From Actinacidiphila rubida (lineage in GTDB: Bacteria > Actinomycetota > Actinomycetes > Streptomycetales > Streptomycetaceae), in assembly GCF_900110255.1 (NCBI RefSeq), contig NZ_FODD01000041.1:1-64000 (forward strand): a stretch of DNA of 64,000 nt, in the 5' to 3' direction. Under the pieces are notes generated by a model that made no database searches, was not told where the DNA came from, and was given only the letters and a program-made list of their open reading frames with translations. This document shows positions 17,735 to 25,523 of the stretch, one piece after another. The translations under genes and the position numbers were made by a program. How positions within the stretch are numbered: the stretch's first letter is position 1; every line of letters starts with the position of its first letter.

Positions 17735-18543
17735 CCGGCCTCGTCCTCGTCCTCACCGTCTTCCTGGCCTGCGCCGTCGAAGCGGTGGAGGCCCTGACCA
17801 TCGTGCTGGCGGCGGGCACCAGCCGGAACTGGCGCTCGGCCCTGCAGGGCACCGCCGCGGCCGTGGCGGCCCTCGCCGTGACCGTGGCGGCGCTCGGGCC
17901 GGCCATCGGGCTGATCCCGTTCCAGGCCTTGCGCCTGGTGATCGGCGCCCTGCTGCTGGTCTTCGGGCTGCAGTGGCTGCGCAAGGCGATCCTGCGGGCG
18001 TCGGGTTACAAGGCGCTGCACGACGAGGCCGACGCCTACGCCAAGGAGGTCGCGTCGGCGAGCGCCGCGGCCGGCGGCGGGCGCGGCGTCGTCAGCGACT
18101 GGTACGCCTTCACCCTGTCCTTCAAGGGCGTCTTCCTCGAAGGGCTCGAAGTCGCCTTCATCGTCGTGACGTTCGGCAACAACCAGGGCAGCGTGCCGCT
18201 CGCGGTCCTCGGCGCGGTCGTCGCGGTCGTGGCGGTCATCGGTGTGGGCCTCGCGGTCCGCGCGCCGCTGGCCAGGGTGCCGGAGAACAGCATGAAGTTC
18301 GCCGTCGGCATCATGCTCACCGCCTTCGGCACGTTCTGGTCCGCCGAGGGAGCCGGTGTCGAATGGCCCGGCGCCGACGCGGCCCTGCTGGTCCTGATCC
18401 CGGCGATCGCGGTGCTGGGGCTCGGCACCGCCGTGCTGATGCGCCGCACCAAGACCGCCGGCGCCGGTGCCCCCGCGGTCGCCGACCCGGCGTCCGCGGC
18501 GCCGACGGCACCGTCCCCGACGGCGAAGGGAAGCCTGTCGTGA
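17731..18543 (+). CDS. FTR1-like polytopic membrane protein with two ExxE motifs (COG4280-like)
   Basis: About 270 residues and seven or so TM segments, built as two similar halves. Each half has a helix with a paired-glutamate motif: VEAVEALT (Glu17, Glu20) and LEGLEVAF (Glu137, Glu140). This is reminiscent of the RExxE iron-binding motifs of FTR1 permeases, though the flanking arginine is missing in the first. The C-terminal tail is Ala/Pro-rich and probably disordered. I infer a cation-handling membrane protein. Start GTG at 17731, coupled to the leader ORF. The exact family should be checked. Confidence 0.65.
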   Translation: MTGLVLVLTVFLACAVEAVEALTIVLAAGTSRNWRSALQGTAAAVAALAVTVAALGPAIGLIPFQALRLVIGALLLVFGLQWLRKAILRASGYKALHDEADAYAKEVASASAAAGGGRGVVSDWYAFTLSFKGVFLEGLEVAFIVVTFGNNQGSVPLAVLGAVVAVVAVIGVGLAVRAPLARVPENSMKFAVGIMLTAFGTFWSAEGAGVEWPGADAALLVLIPAIAVLGLGTAVLMRRTKTAGAGAPAVADPASAAPTAPSPTAKGSLS

Positions 18544-18746
18544 AGTGGATCCGCTCGTTCGCACTGTTCTGGTACGACTTCGTCGTCGGCGACGACTGGC
18601 GGGTCGCGGCCGGGGTGGCGGTGGCGCTGGGCGCGACCGCGGGCCTGGTCCACGGCGCCGGCGTGAACGCCTGGTGGCTGCTGCCCGTCGCGGTCGTCGC
18701 CCTTCTCGGGCTGTCCCTGCGGCGTGCGGTCGCCGCGGCCCGCTGA
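18540..18746 (+). CDS. Small two-TM membrane protein of the ETF/metal operon
   Basis: 68 residues from GTG at 18540, overlapping the preceding stop as GTGA. It has a short amphipathic start (VKWIRSFALFWYDFVVGDDW) and two hydrophobic segments (residues ~22-42 and ~46-60), ending in an Arg-rich tail. It matches no family I recognise. Tight coupling implies it acts with the ExxE membrane protein, perhaps as an accessory subunit. Confidence 0.65.
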   Translation: MKWIRSFALFWYDFVVGDDWRVAAGVAVALGATAGLVHGAGVNAWWLLPVAVVALLGLSLRRAVAAAR

Positions 18747-18777
18747 CCACCGCCCCGCCCGTTCCGCCCGGTGCGCC

Positions 18778-18808
18778 CGGGGCGGCGGGGCACGGCCCCG
18801 CCGCCCCG
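18778..18808. terminator. Strong hairpin terminator, end of the ETF/metal operon
   Basis: Perfect 14-bp stem CGGGGCGGCGGGGC and complement with a 3-nt loop, 32 bases after the stop. It lies between convergent genes. Confidence 0.8.
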
Positions 18809-18910
18809 CCCCCGGCGGTGGCAGGACGCCCTGGCTCGGTCAGCGGCCTCCACCGCCTCGCGTTGCCCCCTGCCGGACAGCCGGCAGGATCACGAAGCGC
18901 GCGCCCGTGC

Positions 18911-20101
18911 TCAGAATCCGCCGTTCAGGTCGTACCAGTCCTGGTCGTAGATCTGGCCGGGGGCGAACCATCCCTTGCCGTTGCCCGCGTACAACCGCAA
19001 CTCGTTGGCGGAGTCGCCGGCATAGGGGTTGTCGAAGCCGTCCTGCGTGGCGGCCATCAGGTCGTTGTGCCCGTCGGCGTTGACGTCACCGACGCTGATG
19101 AAGGAGCTCATCACGTTCCAGCCGGCGCCGATGAGCCTGCGGGCCGCGAAGCCGCCCTTGCCGGTGCCGGGGTAGAACCACAGCTTGCCCAGTTCGCGGG
19201 CCAGCAGGTCGGGATGGCCGTCGCCGTTGAGGTCGCCGGGGCCGGTGGTGGCGCTGACGGACTTCCAGCCGGTGTCGATCTTCTTCCGGGCGGCGAACGC
19301 GCCGTGTCCCGTGCCCGGGTACAGCCACAGGGTGCCCGCGGTGTCGCGGGCCACCAGGTCGCCGCGCCCGTCAGCGGTGACGTCTCCGACGGCGCTGATG
19401 GTCGTCATCGTGTTCCAGCCGGCGCCGATCAGGTGGCGTGCGCCGAACTTGCCGTACCCGTTGCCGGGGTAGAACCACAGCTTCCCGGTGGTGTCGCGGG
19501 CGAGGAGGTCCTCGCGGCCGTCGCCGTTGAGGTCGCCGTGCCGGGTGAGGGCCGTCATCACGTTCCAGCCGGCGCCGATGAGCGTGCCTGCGCGGGTGCC
19601 CGAGACGAACCACAGCCGGCCACTGCGGTCCCGGGACAGAAGATCGGCCCGCCGGTCACCGTTCAGGTCACCGAAGCCGGCCGCCTTCGAGGCCTGGTCG
19701 GAATACCACTCCACGTACGGGGTGTCGTCGCAGTCCCGTTCGTTGCGGACCAGCTTGATCGAGCTGATCTTCCTGTCCAGGCTGGAGTCGTACATGGTGA
19801 CGCCGTTGCCCCGGGGCTCGGCGAAGAAGCTCCCGCTGTAGCTCGCACCGTCGAACCAGCAGGCGACTCCGGAGGTCCGGTTGTAGTAGGACCGGATCCT
19901 GTTGTCCCAGGTGCCCAACGTGGCCATGGACACCTTGGTCTTCAGCATCGAACCCGTGGCGTTCAGCCCCGACCACCCGCAGGCGTAGCCCGCCGGACAG
20001 TCGCTCCCCGGGCTGCTGGCCTGCGCCGGCGCGGCCAGCGAGCCCACCGCGAGTGCTGCACTGCCTGCCGCGACAGCGAGCCGCCTCACGCTTCGTTTCA
20101 T
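18911..20101 (-). CDS. Secreted peptidase-inhibitor-I36-like / FG-GAP (VCBS) repeat protein
   Basis: 396 residues from ATG at 20101. A Sec signal peptide (KRSVRRLAVAAGSAALAVGS, cleavage after AQA) leads into an SSF-I36-like cysteine domain (CPAGYACGWSGLN, residues ~34-130). After it come about five FG-GAP/VCBS repeats, each with the calcium-binding-like pattern GDLNGDGxxDLLARD and LWFYPGTG (residues ~140-390). The repeats build a beta-propeller. Such fusions are common in Streptomyces and thought to be extracellular adhesion or inhibitor modules; the target is not known. Monocistronic, convergent to the preceding operon. Confidence 0.85.
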   Translation of the reverse strand: MKRSVRRLAVAAGSAALAVGSLAAPAQASSPGSDCPAGYACGWSGLNATGSMLKTKVSMATLGTWDNRIRSYYNRTSGVACWFDGASYSGSFFAEPRGNGVTMYDSSLDRKISSIKLVRNERDCDDTPYVEWYSDQASKAAGFGDLNGDRRADLLSRDRSGRLWFVSGTRAGTLIGAGWNVMTALTRHGDLNGDGREDLLARDTTGKLWFYPGNGYGKFGARHLIGAGWNTMTTISAVGDVTADGRGDLVARDTAGTLWLYPGTGHGAFAARKKIDTGWKSVSATTGPGDLNGDGHPDLLARELGKLWFYPGTGKGGFAARRLIGAGWNVMSSFISVGDVNADGHNDLMAATQDGFDNPYAGDSANELRLYAGNGKGWFAPGQIYDQDWYDLNGGF

Positions 20102-20254
20102 CGGTGTTCCCTCCCCATTGGCCGGTTCTTCACCGGCCAGCGGACTATATCCGGGGGCAGGTCCTGGAGCGACGAGGGCCGGTCGTTCGCGGGTGGCCGA
20201 GGGGTGCGGCCTCGCCGCCGCGGGCACGCAGCCGGTCCGAAGGGGGAGCCGGGT

Positions 20255-20866
20255 TCAGACGGGCGGCGTGGGCCGGTCCAGAGCCTCGCGTCCGGCGCGG
20301 ATGAAGAGCCGCAGCACGTGCTGCACGTCGTTGAAGCGCGCCGTGATCTGCTCGTCCATCTCCAGGACGTCAGCGCTGTCCAGCGGGCCTGCCATGGCCC
20401 TCGCCTCGTGCTCCTCGGCGCAGGTGAGCAGGTCCCGGAGGCCGGCTATGCAGTCACCCACCCGCTCGGCCACCTCGTCGGGTCCCTGCAACTCGACCGT
20501 GTAGGACGTCTGCAGTGCCTCCCGGTACGTCATTCTGCCGCGCAGCCGGATCTCCTCCCGCTGCACGGACTCCGGAACGCCGGGAAGGCAGCTTCGGTGA
20601 TAGTCGAGAGCCGCGATCCGGGCCGTCTGGGATTTCAGGGCGAACTCCTCGTAGATCGCCTTCCGGTGCTCTCGACGCCACCGGTGGTGCTCCAGGCGGA
20701 GATCGAGTTCCTGAAGCCTTTCCCGCTGACGTGACTGACGTTCCTCCTGTTGCTCCAGAGCCTGTTGATTGGCGCGCTCCGATCGCAGAGCGAGAAAACC
20801 CGTCAGACCACTGCCGATCAGGGTTCCGAACATTCCCATGAACGAGAGGAGCAGAGAACCGGCCAC
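20255..20866 (-). CDS. Hypothetical single-TM protein with coiled coil
   Basis: 203 residues. An N-terminal TM segment (SFMGMFGTLIGSGLTGFLAL) is followed by a charged Glu/Arg/Gln-rich helix (residues ~28-65) predicted as a coiled coil, and then a mainly helical soluble domain. I do not recognise the family. It is divergent from another small N-terminally anchored protein 248 bases away, with which it shares overall design but no obvious sequence. The GTG start has a weak ribosome-binding site; ATG codons a few residues in are alternatives. Confidence 0.6.
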   Translation of the reverse strand: MAGSLLLSFMGMFGTLIGSGLTGFLALRSERANQQALEQQEERQSRQRERLQELDLRLEHHRWRREHRKAIYEEFALKSQTARIAALDYHRSCLPGVPESVQREEIRLRGRMTYREALQTSYTVELQGPDEVAERVGDCIAGLRDLLTCAEEHEARAMAGPLDSADVLEMDEQITARFNDVQHVLRLFIRAGREALDRPTPPV

Positions 20867-21114
20867 ACCTATTGTCTGCGCAGCCCTGCCCCCGATTACT
20901 CGTCGCCCGCCCCGAGACTTACGTCATCGCTCAGCGCACGACGCCATGAGATCCCGCCACACGGACGCCGACGTCCCAGCACGGGGGTGAAGCGCATCGC
21001 GCGCTGCCGCGTGCGGGTGGTGAGTGTCGGTGAACCCCGGCCGGAGGCCCGCCGCCAGGGTCATGATGAGGGAGGGGGACGGCCTGTGCGGTCGTGCCGG
21101 GGGGAAGGCCTGAC

Positions 21115-21705
21115 GTGTTCAATCTCGTGGCCATAGCGCTGTCAGTGCTCGCACTGCTCATCACCTTGTACGGGGCCGTCTCGCAGGCCGCCCTGCAACG
21201 CCGGAGCAATCAGCTGCCGGCCTACGTGGACCTGCTCTCCGACTTCCGTTCCGTGGACTTCCACGACCGCTATCGGTTCGTGACGCAGCGCCTGCCCCTG
21301 GAGTACGAGCCCGAGTTGGGGCTGTCCGAGCTCCCGGACGACGTGCGCAGGCAGGTGTACGACATCGTGTACTACTTCCAGACCTTCGCGACCCTGAGGC
21401 TGACGGGCATCCTGGACGACGAGGTGGTGACGCTTCTTCGGATACGGGTGATCCGGGTGTGGGAGGCGACCGCGCCGTTCGTTCTCCGCGAGCGGGAGCT
21501 CATGGGCACCGACGGCCAGTACCTGCTCCGCACCCTGGAGGACTGCGCGCACGACGCGCAGCGGATGTCGCACGACGTGCTTGACCAGCTGATGCACCGC
21601 AGCCGGACGCAGCGCACCTGGCACCGGCGCAGGTCCATGCTGCGCCGCCTCGTCCGCCGGGGGCGATCGACAGCCGTCCCCCTCCCGCCGGCCACGACGG
21701 ACTAG
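21115..21705 (+). CDS. Membrane-anchored protein, DUF4760-like
   Basis: 196 residues from GTG at 21115, with GGGGGAAGG upstream. The N-terminus is one TM helix (LVAIALSVLALLITLYGAVS). The remainder is a helical cytoplasmic domain with conserved-looking aromatic patches (RYRFVTQRLPLEYEPE, YDIVYYFQTFATLRL). The arrangement resembles DUF4760 proteins, whose role is unknown. It may work with the divergent coiled-coil protein. The C-terminal 30 residues are Arg-rich. Confidence 0.6.
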   Translation: MFNLVAIALSVLALLITLYGAVSQAALQRRSNQLPAYVDLLSDFRSVDFHDRYRFVTQRLPLEYEPELGLSELPDDVRRQVYDIVYYFQTFATLRLTGILDDEVVTLLRIRVIRVWEATAPFVLRERELMGTDGQYLLRTLEDCAHDAQRMSHDVLDQLMHRSRTQRTWHRRRSMLRRLVRRGRSTAVPLPPATTD

Positions 21706-22151
21706 TACAGGTCGAGAACCAGCAACTGGGCCTCCGTCAGACGGGCCAGTGCATCGTCGGTGAACCCGGCGCCGGCAGCTTCCTGGGCACCTGCGGCGTC
21801 TACGGGATCGACACGGACCGGAACTTCGAGTCCGTCTACGCGGACGCGTCGAACCACGCCTACGCCAACGTCCGCATCCGCAGTACCGAACTGAACGAGT
21901 GCCTTGCCGTCCTCAACCAGGTCGGCCCCGGCGGATTCGGCCAGGAGGTCGCTCCGCGCCCCTGCGACACCGCGACCGACCAGGAGTGGGCCAGCACCCG
22001 CAGCGCGGACGGCTACCTCAACTACTTCAACTTCCAGTACCGGGTCTGCCTGGACGGCGGATACTCGGACACCTACGGCTACCCGGAGAACGGCTGCAAC
22101 GCCAACGGCGAGAACTACTACCAGGACTGGTCCTACCTGGGCCCTGCCTGA
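21705..22151 (+). pseudogene. Remnant of a secreted lectin-like domain
   Basis: An open frame of about 148 codons with no usable start runs into the preceding gene and stops at TGA 22149. It reads like a ricin-type or similar carbohydrate-binding domain: GLRQTGQCIVGE, NECLAVLNQ, CDTATDQEWAS, YRVCLDGG, and regular cysteines. Signal peptide and upstream domains are gone, so this is probably the 3' piece of a deleted secreted protein. Translation with no start codon explains why standard gene finding would miss it. Confidence 0.55.
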
Positions 22152-22284
22152 CCGTGCCGCCCTCCGCACACCGCGGCCCCAGCGGCCCTCGCCCCGCCAG
22201 GAGCGGTGGGGGTGAAGGAGGAGTGCGAGTGCGCCTGTGCCGAAGTATCGGCCGGCGGGGCCGCACGGGGCTATAACCGGGTGC

Positions 22285-23178
22285 ATGACGCTCGACATCC
22301 CCGACGAGGTCCGGAACAAGGTGGTCGCCGAGGGGAACGCGTCGTGGCTCGACGAGTTGCCCTCGGTCGTCGAGTCCCTGGCGCGGGACTGGTCGCTGAC
22401 CCTCGGCGCCACGCTGCGCGGCGGCCACGCGGCGCTCGCCGTGGAGGCGACACTCACCGGCACGACGGCGGCGGTCCTCAAGGTGGGTGTCCCAGGCGCG
22501 CGGCGCGAGCTGGCCCGCGAGGCCGCCGCCCTGCGCCTCGCCGACGGCGACGGGTACGCCGGCCTGCTGCGCGAGGATCTCGACCGCGACGCGCTTCTGC
22601 TCGAACGGCTCGGGGCCGCGATGTCCGACGTCGTGCCCGATCCCGCCACCCGGCACGACCTGCTGTGCGACGTCGCGGCCCGGGGGTGGCGCCCGGTCGG
22701 CCCCGGCGTCGGCCTGCCCACCGGCGCCGACGTGGCACGCCGGTACGCCGATCTGCTGCCGCGGCTGTGGGAGGAGACGGGACGAGCGTGCTCGCCCGAG
22801 ACCGTCGAGGACGCGCTCGCGTGCCTGGAGCGCCGCCGCCGAGCGCACGACGACCGCCGCGCCGTCCTCGTGCACGGCGACGTCCACGAGCTCAACGCCC
22901 TGCAGGCGGCGGACGGCACGTTCAAGCTCATCGATCCCGACGGCCTGCGCGCCGAGCCGGCGTACGACGTCGGCACCCTCGTGCGCTGCAACCCCGGGTA
23001 CGGCGACGACCTGCGGGCCAGAACGCGGCGACTGGCCGCGCGCACCGGTCTGGAGACGACCGCGATCTGGGAGTGGGGCACGATCCACCGCGTCATCAGC
23101 GGCCTGTACAGCCGGAGCATCGGCTTCCAGCCCTTCGGTGACCTGCTCCTCGCCGAGGCGGACCGGCTCACCGCATGA
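22285..23178 (+). CDS. APH(6)/hydroxyurea phosphotransferase family kinase
   Basis: 297 residues from ATG at 22285. The protein has the aminoglycoside-6-phosphotransferase layout: an N-lobe with VLKVGVPG (ATP lysine), LLLERLGAAM, the catalytic loop VLVHGDVHELNAL, and the metal aspartate in LIDPDGLRAEPAYDVG. Members phosphorylate streptomycin or hydroxyurea, but chromosomal copies in actinomycetes are often of unknown substrate and may not confer resistance. The gene is alone on its strand, after a lectin remnant. Confidence 0.8.
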   Translation: MTLDIPDEVRNKVVAEGNASWLDELPSVVESLARDWSLTLGATLRGGHAALAVEATLTGTTAAVLKVGVPGARRELAREAAALRLADGDGYAGLLREDLDRDALLLERLGAAMSDVVPDPATRHDLLCDVAARGWRPVGPGVGLPTGADVARRYADLLPRLWEETGRACSPETVEDALACLERRRRAHDDRRAVLVHGDVHELNALQAADGTFKLIDPDGLRAEPAYDVGTLVRCNPGYGDDLRARTRRLAARTGLETTAIWEWGTIHRVISGLYSRSIGFQPFGDLLLAEADRLTA

Positions 23179-23411
23179 ACAGCGCGCTTCGGCGCAAGGG
23201 ATCTTCGCCGATGACCGCGGGCCTCTGGAACTCCGCCCGGGCGCTCAAGAGCTGATCGCCGGCCGGCCCGCGGCCGTGCGTCGACCGGGGTAACAAAACG
23301 ATCAGACATTGACCTGCGCCGGGTGAGCGTCAACGATGGCGAGGAGCTCGCGGGTCCGCCGTCCGGCGACGCGTTGCCGAGCGACCACACGAGGATCCGA
23401 GGAGCACGGGC

Positions 23412-24266
23412 ATGAGCAAGGTGGCCGTCACGGGCGCGACCGGGAAGACCGGGCGCGTCGTCGTCGCCGACCTGAGGGCGCACGGGCACGAGGTGCTCGC
23501 GGTGGACGCGGCCGTCGGGGCCGCCGACCGCGCCTGGGCCGCGGGGCTCGGCGCGGAGCTGCTGTGCGCCGACCTGACCGACCACGGCCAGGCCGTGGAC
23601 GCGCTGCGCGAGGCCGGCACCGTGGTGCACCTGGCCAACATCCCGGCGCCCGGACTGTTTCCGCCCGCCCACACGCTCAACACCAACACGGTCATGAACC
23701 ACAACGTGTTCCTCGCGGCGGTCCACAACCGGCTCAGCCGCGTCGTGTGGGCGTCCAGCGAGACGACCCTGGGCCTGCCGTTCGACGTGCCGCCGCGCTA
23801 CGCCCCGGTGGACGAGGACCACTTCCCCTACCCGACGAGCACCTACGCCCTGTCGAAGGTGCTGGCCGAGACCGCCGCCGAGCAGATCGCGGGCTGGTCC
23901 GGCATTCCCTTCGTCGGCCTGCGGCTGTCCAACGTCCACGTCGAGGCGGACTACGCGCTCGTGCCCGGGTACCAGGACGACCCGCACCTGCGGAAGTGGA
24001 ACCTGTGGGGCTACGTGGACGCCCGCGACGTGGCGCAGGCCTGCCGCCTCGCCCTGACCGCGCCCGTCACCGGCTCGCAGAACTTCGTGATCGCCGCTGC
24101 CGACACCATCATGGCCCGCCCCTCGGCGGACCTGCTCGCCGAGGTCTTCCCGACCGTCGAGCTCACCCGCGAGCTGGCAGACCCCTACGACACCCTCCTC
24201 GCCATCGACCGGGCCCGCAGCGTCCTCGGCTACGCACCCCGGCACTCCTGGCGCGACACCCTCTGA
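23412..24266 (+). CDS. NAD-dependent epimerase/dehydratase (extended SDR)
   Basis: 284 residues with the Rossmann motif VTGATGKTGRVV at the start, the ASSETTLG serine region, and the catalytic Tyr-Lys as YALSKVLAE (residues ~155). This resembles uronate dehydrogenase and nucleoside-sugar epimerase relatives. A GAGGA ribosome-binding site lies upstream of ATG 23412. It is followed by a minus-strand FCD regulator and could belong functionally with the sugar-catabolic operon to the right, although it is not in the operon. Confidence 0.8.
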   Translation: MSKVAVTGATGKTGRVVVADLRAHGHEVLAVDAAVGAADRAWAAGLGAELLCADLTDHGQAVDALREAGTVVHLANIPAPGLFPPAHTLNTNTVMNHNVFLAAVHNRLSRVVWASSETTLGLPFDVPPRYAPVDEDHFPYPTSTYALSKVLAETAAEQIAGWSGIPFVGLRLSNVHVEADYALVPGYQDDPHLRKWNLWGYVDARDVAQACRLALTAPVTGSQNFVIAAADTIMARPSADLLAEVFPTVELTRELADPYDTLLAIDRARSVLGYAPRHSWRDTL

Positions 24267-24343
24267 GCCGGGTGGGGGGCTCGTGCCCCTGCCCCTCCGG
24301 GTGAGGACGCCGTCCGCGCGCGGGATCGCGGGGACGGACCGGT

Positions 24344-25123
24344 TCAGCCGAAGACGCGGCGCTGGATCTCGCGACGGTAGTCCTCCAGCGTCTGGTCGAG
24401 ATGGACCGTGGCGGCTTGGGCGGCGGCTTCCGGGTCGCCCTCCCTGATGGCGCGGTAGATCGCCTCGTGCTCCACCACGGCCTCCTCGGCGTGGCCGCCC
24501 ACGGTGCCGTGCAGCCCGATGGTGCTGGACTGGTGCTGGAGACGGCGGACTTCACGCACCGCGTCGACCAGGAACGGGTTCTGCGAGGCCTGCGCCACGC
24601 TCAGGTGGAAGTCGTCGTCGCCGCGATCGAACAGCTCACGCTGTCCCGTCGTGTGCCCCTCGCGGCACATCTGGGCGGCATCCTCGATCGCCCGCAGATC
24701 CGCCGGCGTCGCCCGGGTCGCCGCCAGCCGGCTGGCGGCGACCTCCTGCACCCGGCGGAACTCGAAGAGCCGGTAGACGTGGTCGAGGTCGGTGGGCAGG
24801 AAGAAACTCCCCCAGCGCGAGGACCCCAGCATGCCCTCGTCGTTGGCCACGAAGAGGCCGCGCCCCTTCTGCGCCCGGACGCGCCCGAGAGCCGAGAGGA
24901 TCTTGACCGCTTCCCGTACGACCGTGCGGCTGGTGCCCAGGCGCGACGCCAACTGGTTCTCCGTCGGCATCCGATCGCCCGGCTGCAGTCTCAACTCGGC
25001 GATGAGTTTCAGGATCTCCTCGGCCACGAGTTCGTAGCCGGGCCGGTACGCCGGTGCCTCCTCGGCCGCGTCCTGCGCCGGCACTGGACGGTCCGTTGCC
25101 GCCGGTACGGGCTTGCCGTCCAA
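24344..25123 (-). CDS. GntR/FCD-family transcriptional regulator
   Basis: About 259 residues from the TTG at 25123, which has AAGGAGG seven bases upstream; the longer open frame beyond it is Arg-rich and not needed. The winged helix is at residues ~35-95 (MPTENQLASRLGTSRTVVRE), followed by an all-helical FCD effector domain with metal-binding-type residues (FHLSVAQASQNPF, VVEHEAIYRAI). FCD regulators of sugar-acid and uronate operons are frequent. The gene is divergent from a sugar ABC transporter/dehydrogenase operon and shares with it a palindromic site, so it probably represses that operon. Confidence 0.85.
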   Translation of the reverse strand: MDGKPVPAATDRPVPAQDAAEEAPAYRPGYELVAEEILKLIAELRLQPGDRMPTENQLASRLGTSRTVVREAVKILSALGRVRAQKGRGLFVANDEGMLGSSRWGSFFLPTDLDHVYRLFEFRRVQEVAASRLAATRATPADLRAIEDAAQMCREGHTTGQRELFDRGDDDFHLSVAQASQNPFLVDAVREVRRLQHQSSTIGLHGTVGGHAEEAVVEHEAIYRAIREGDPEAAAQAATVHLDQTLEDYRREIQRRVFG

Positions 25124-25217
25124 CGACCGCCTCCTTCGTCTTCCGCCGCGAGCCACGCGACGCGCGGCCACTCCCGCGTCTCGCCGCAGCATACACCGGT
25201 CGCACCTTGTTCCCAGG

Positions 25218-25232
25218 ATGTGTACGACACAT
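25218..25232. promoter_or_regulatory. Candidate GntR/FCD operator ATGTGTACGACACAT
   Basis: A perfect inverted repeat ATGTGT-ACG-ACACAT, matching the TGTnnnACA type bound by many GntR/FadR-like regulators. It is 95 bases upstream of the FCD gene start and 292 upstream of the binding-protein gene. Confidence 0.6.
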
Positions 25233-25255
25233 TCTCGCTCTTCGCTGCCGCTTAG

Positions 25256-25280
25256 CGGGAGAAACTGGTCATTTCTCCCG
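25256..25280. promoter_or_regulatory. Perfect hairpin CGGGAGAAA-N7-TTTCTCCCG
   Basis: A 9-bp perfect stem with a 7-nt loop in the control region between the two divergent genes. It may be a second operator or a leader hairpin. Confidence 0.4.
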
Positions 25281-25332
25281 GGTTATGAGTCGTCTGCGTT
25301 AAAAGATCTTGAAAATAACCATGCTCATCCTG

Positions 25333-25362
25333 TTGACGGGGTGGGCTCTCAGCCCTTGTTAT
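25333..25362 (+). promoter_or_regulatory. Candidate promoter of the sugar-catabolic operon
   Basis: TTGACG at 25333-25338 is followed after 18 bases by TGTTAT at 25357-25362, giving an untranslated leader of about 150 bases before ATG 25524. A weak match at -10, good at -35. Confidence 0.4.
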
Positions 25363-25523
25363 GTGTGACCAAAGCACGGTGTCGTTGCGCCTGAAACATT
25401 CGGGTGGAGACGGCTTCATCCCGGTCGGCAGGACCGCTCACGCCCGCGGTCGGCCCGCCGGGCAGGACATGTTCGGCCCGCGTCCCCTCGGCGGACGGGC
25501 CCCACGAGACAGTGGAGTTGCTG

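Larger units (their letters stand above)
25124..25523. promoter_or_regulatory. Divergent control region, FCD regulator / sugar operon
   Basis: This 400-base stretch is AT-richer than its surroundings (runs such as AAAAGATCTTGAAAATAA around 25302-25318). It holds the palindrome ATGTGTACGACACAT, a 9-bp hairpin at 25256-25280, and a likely promoter at 25333. No gene is seen. Confidence 0.6.

Noticed and set aside
23323-23334. GTGAGCGTCAAC upstream of the epimerase
   Set aside because: Only one half matches the GTGAGCGCTAAC operator and the centre is not symmetric; most likely chance.
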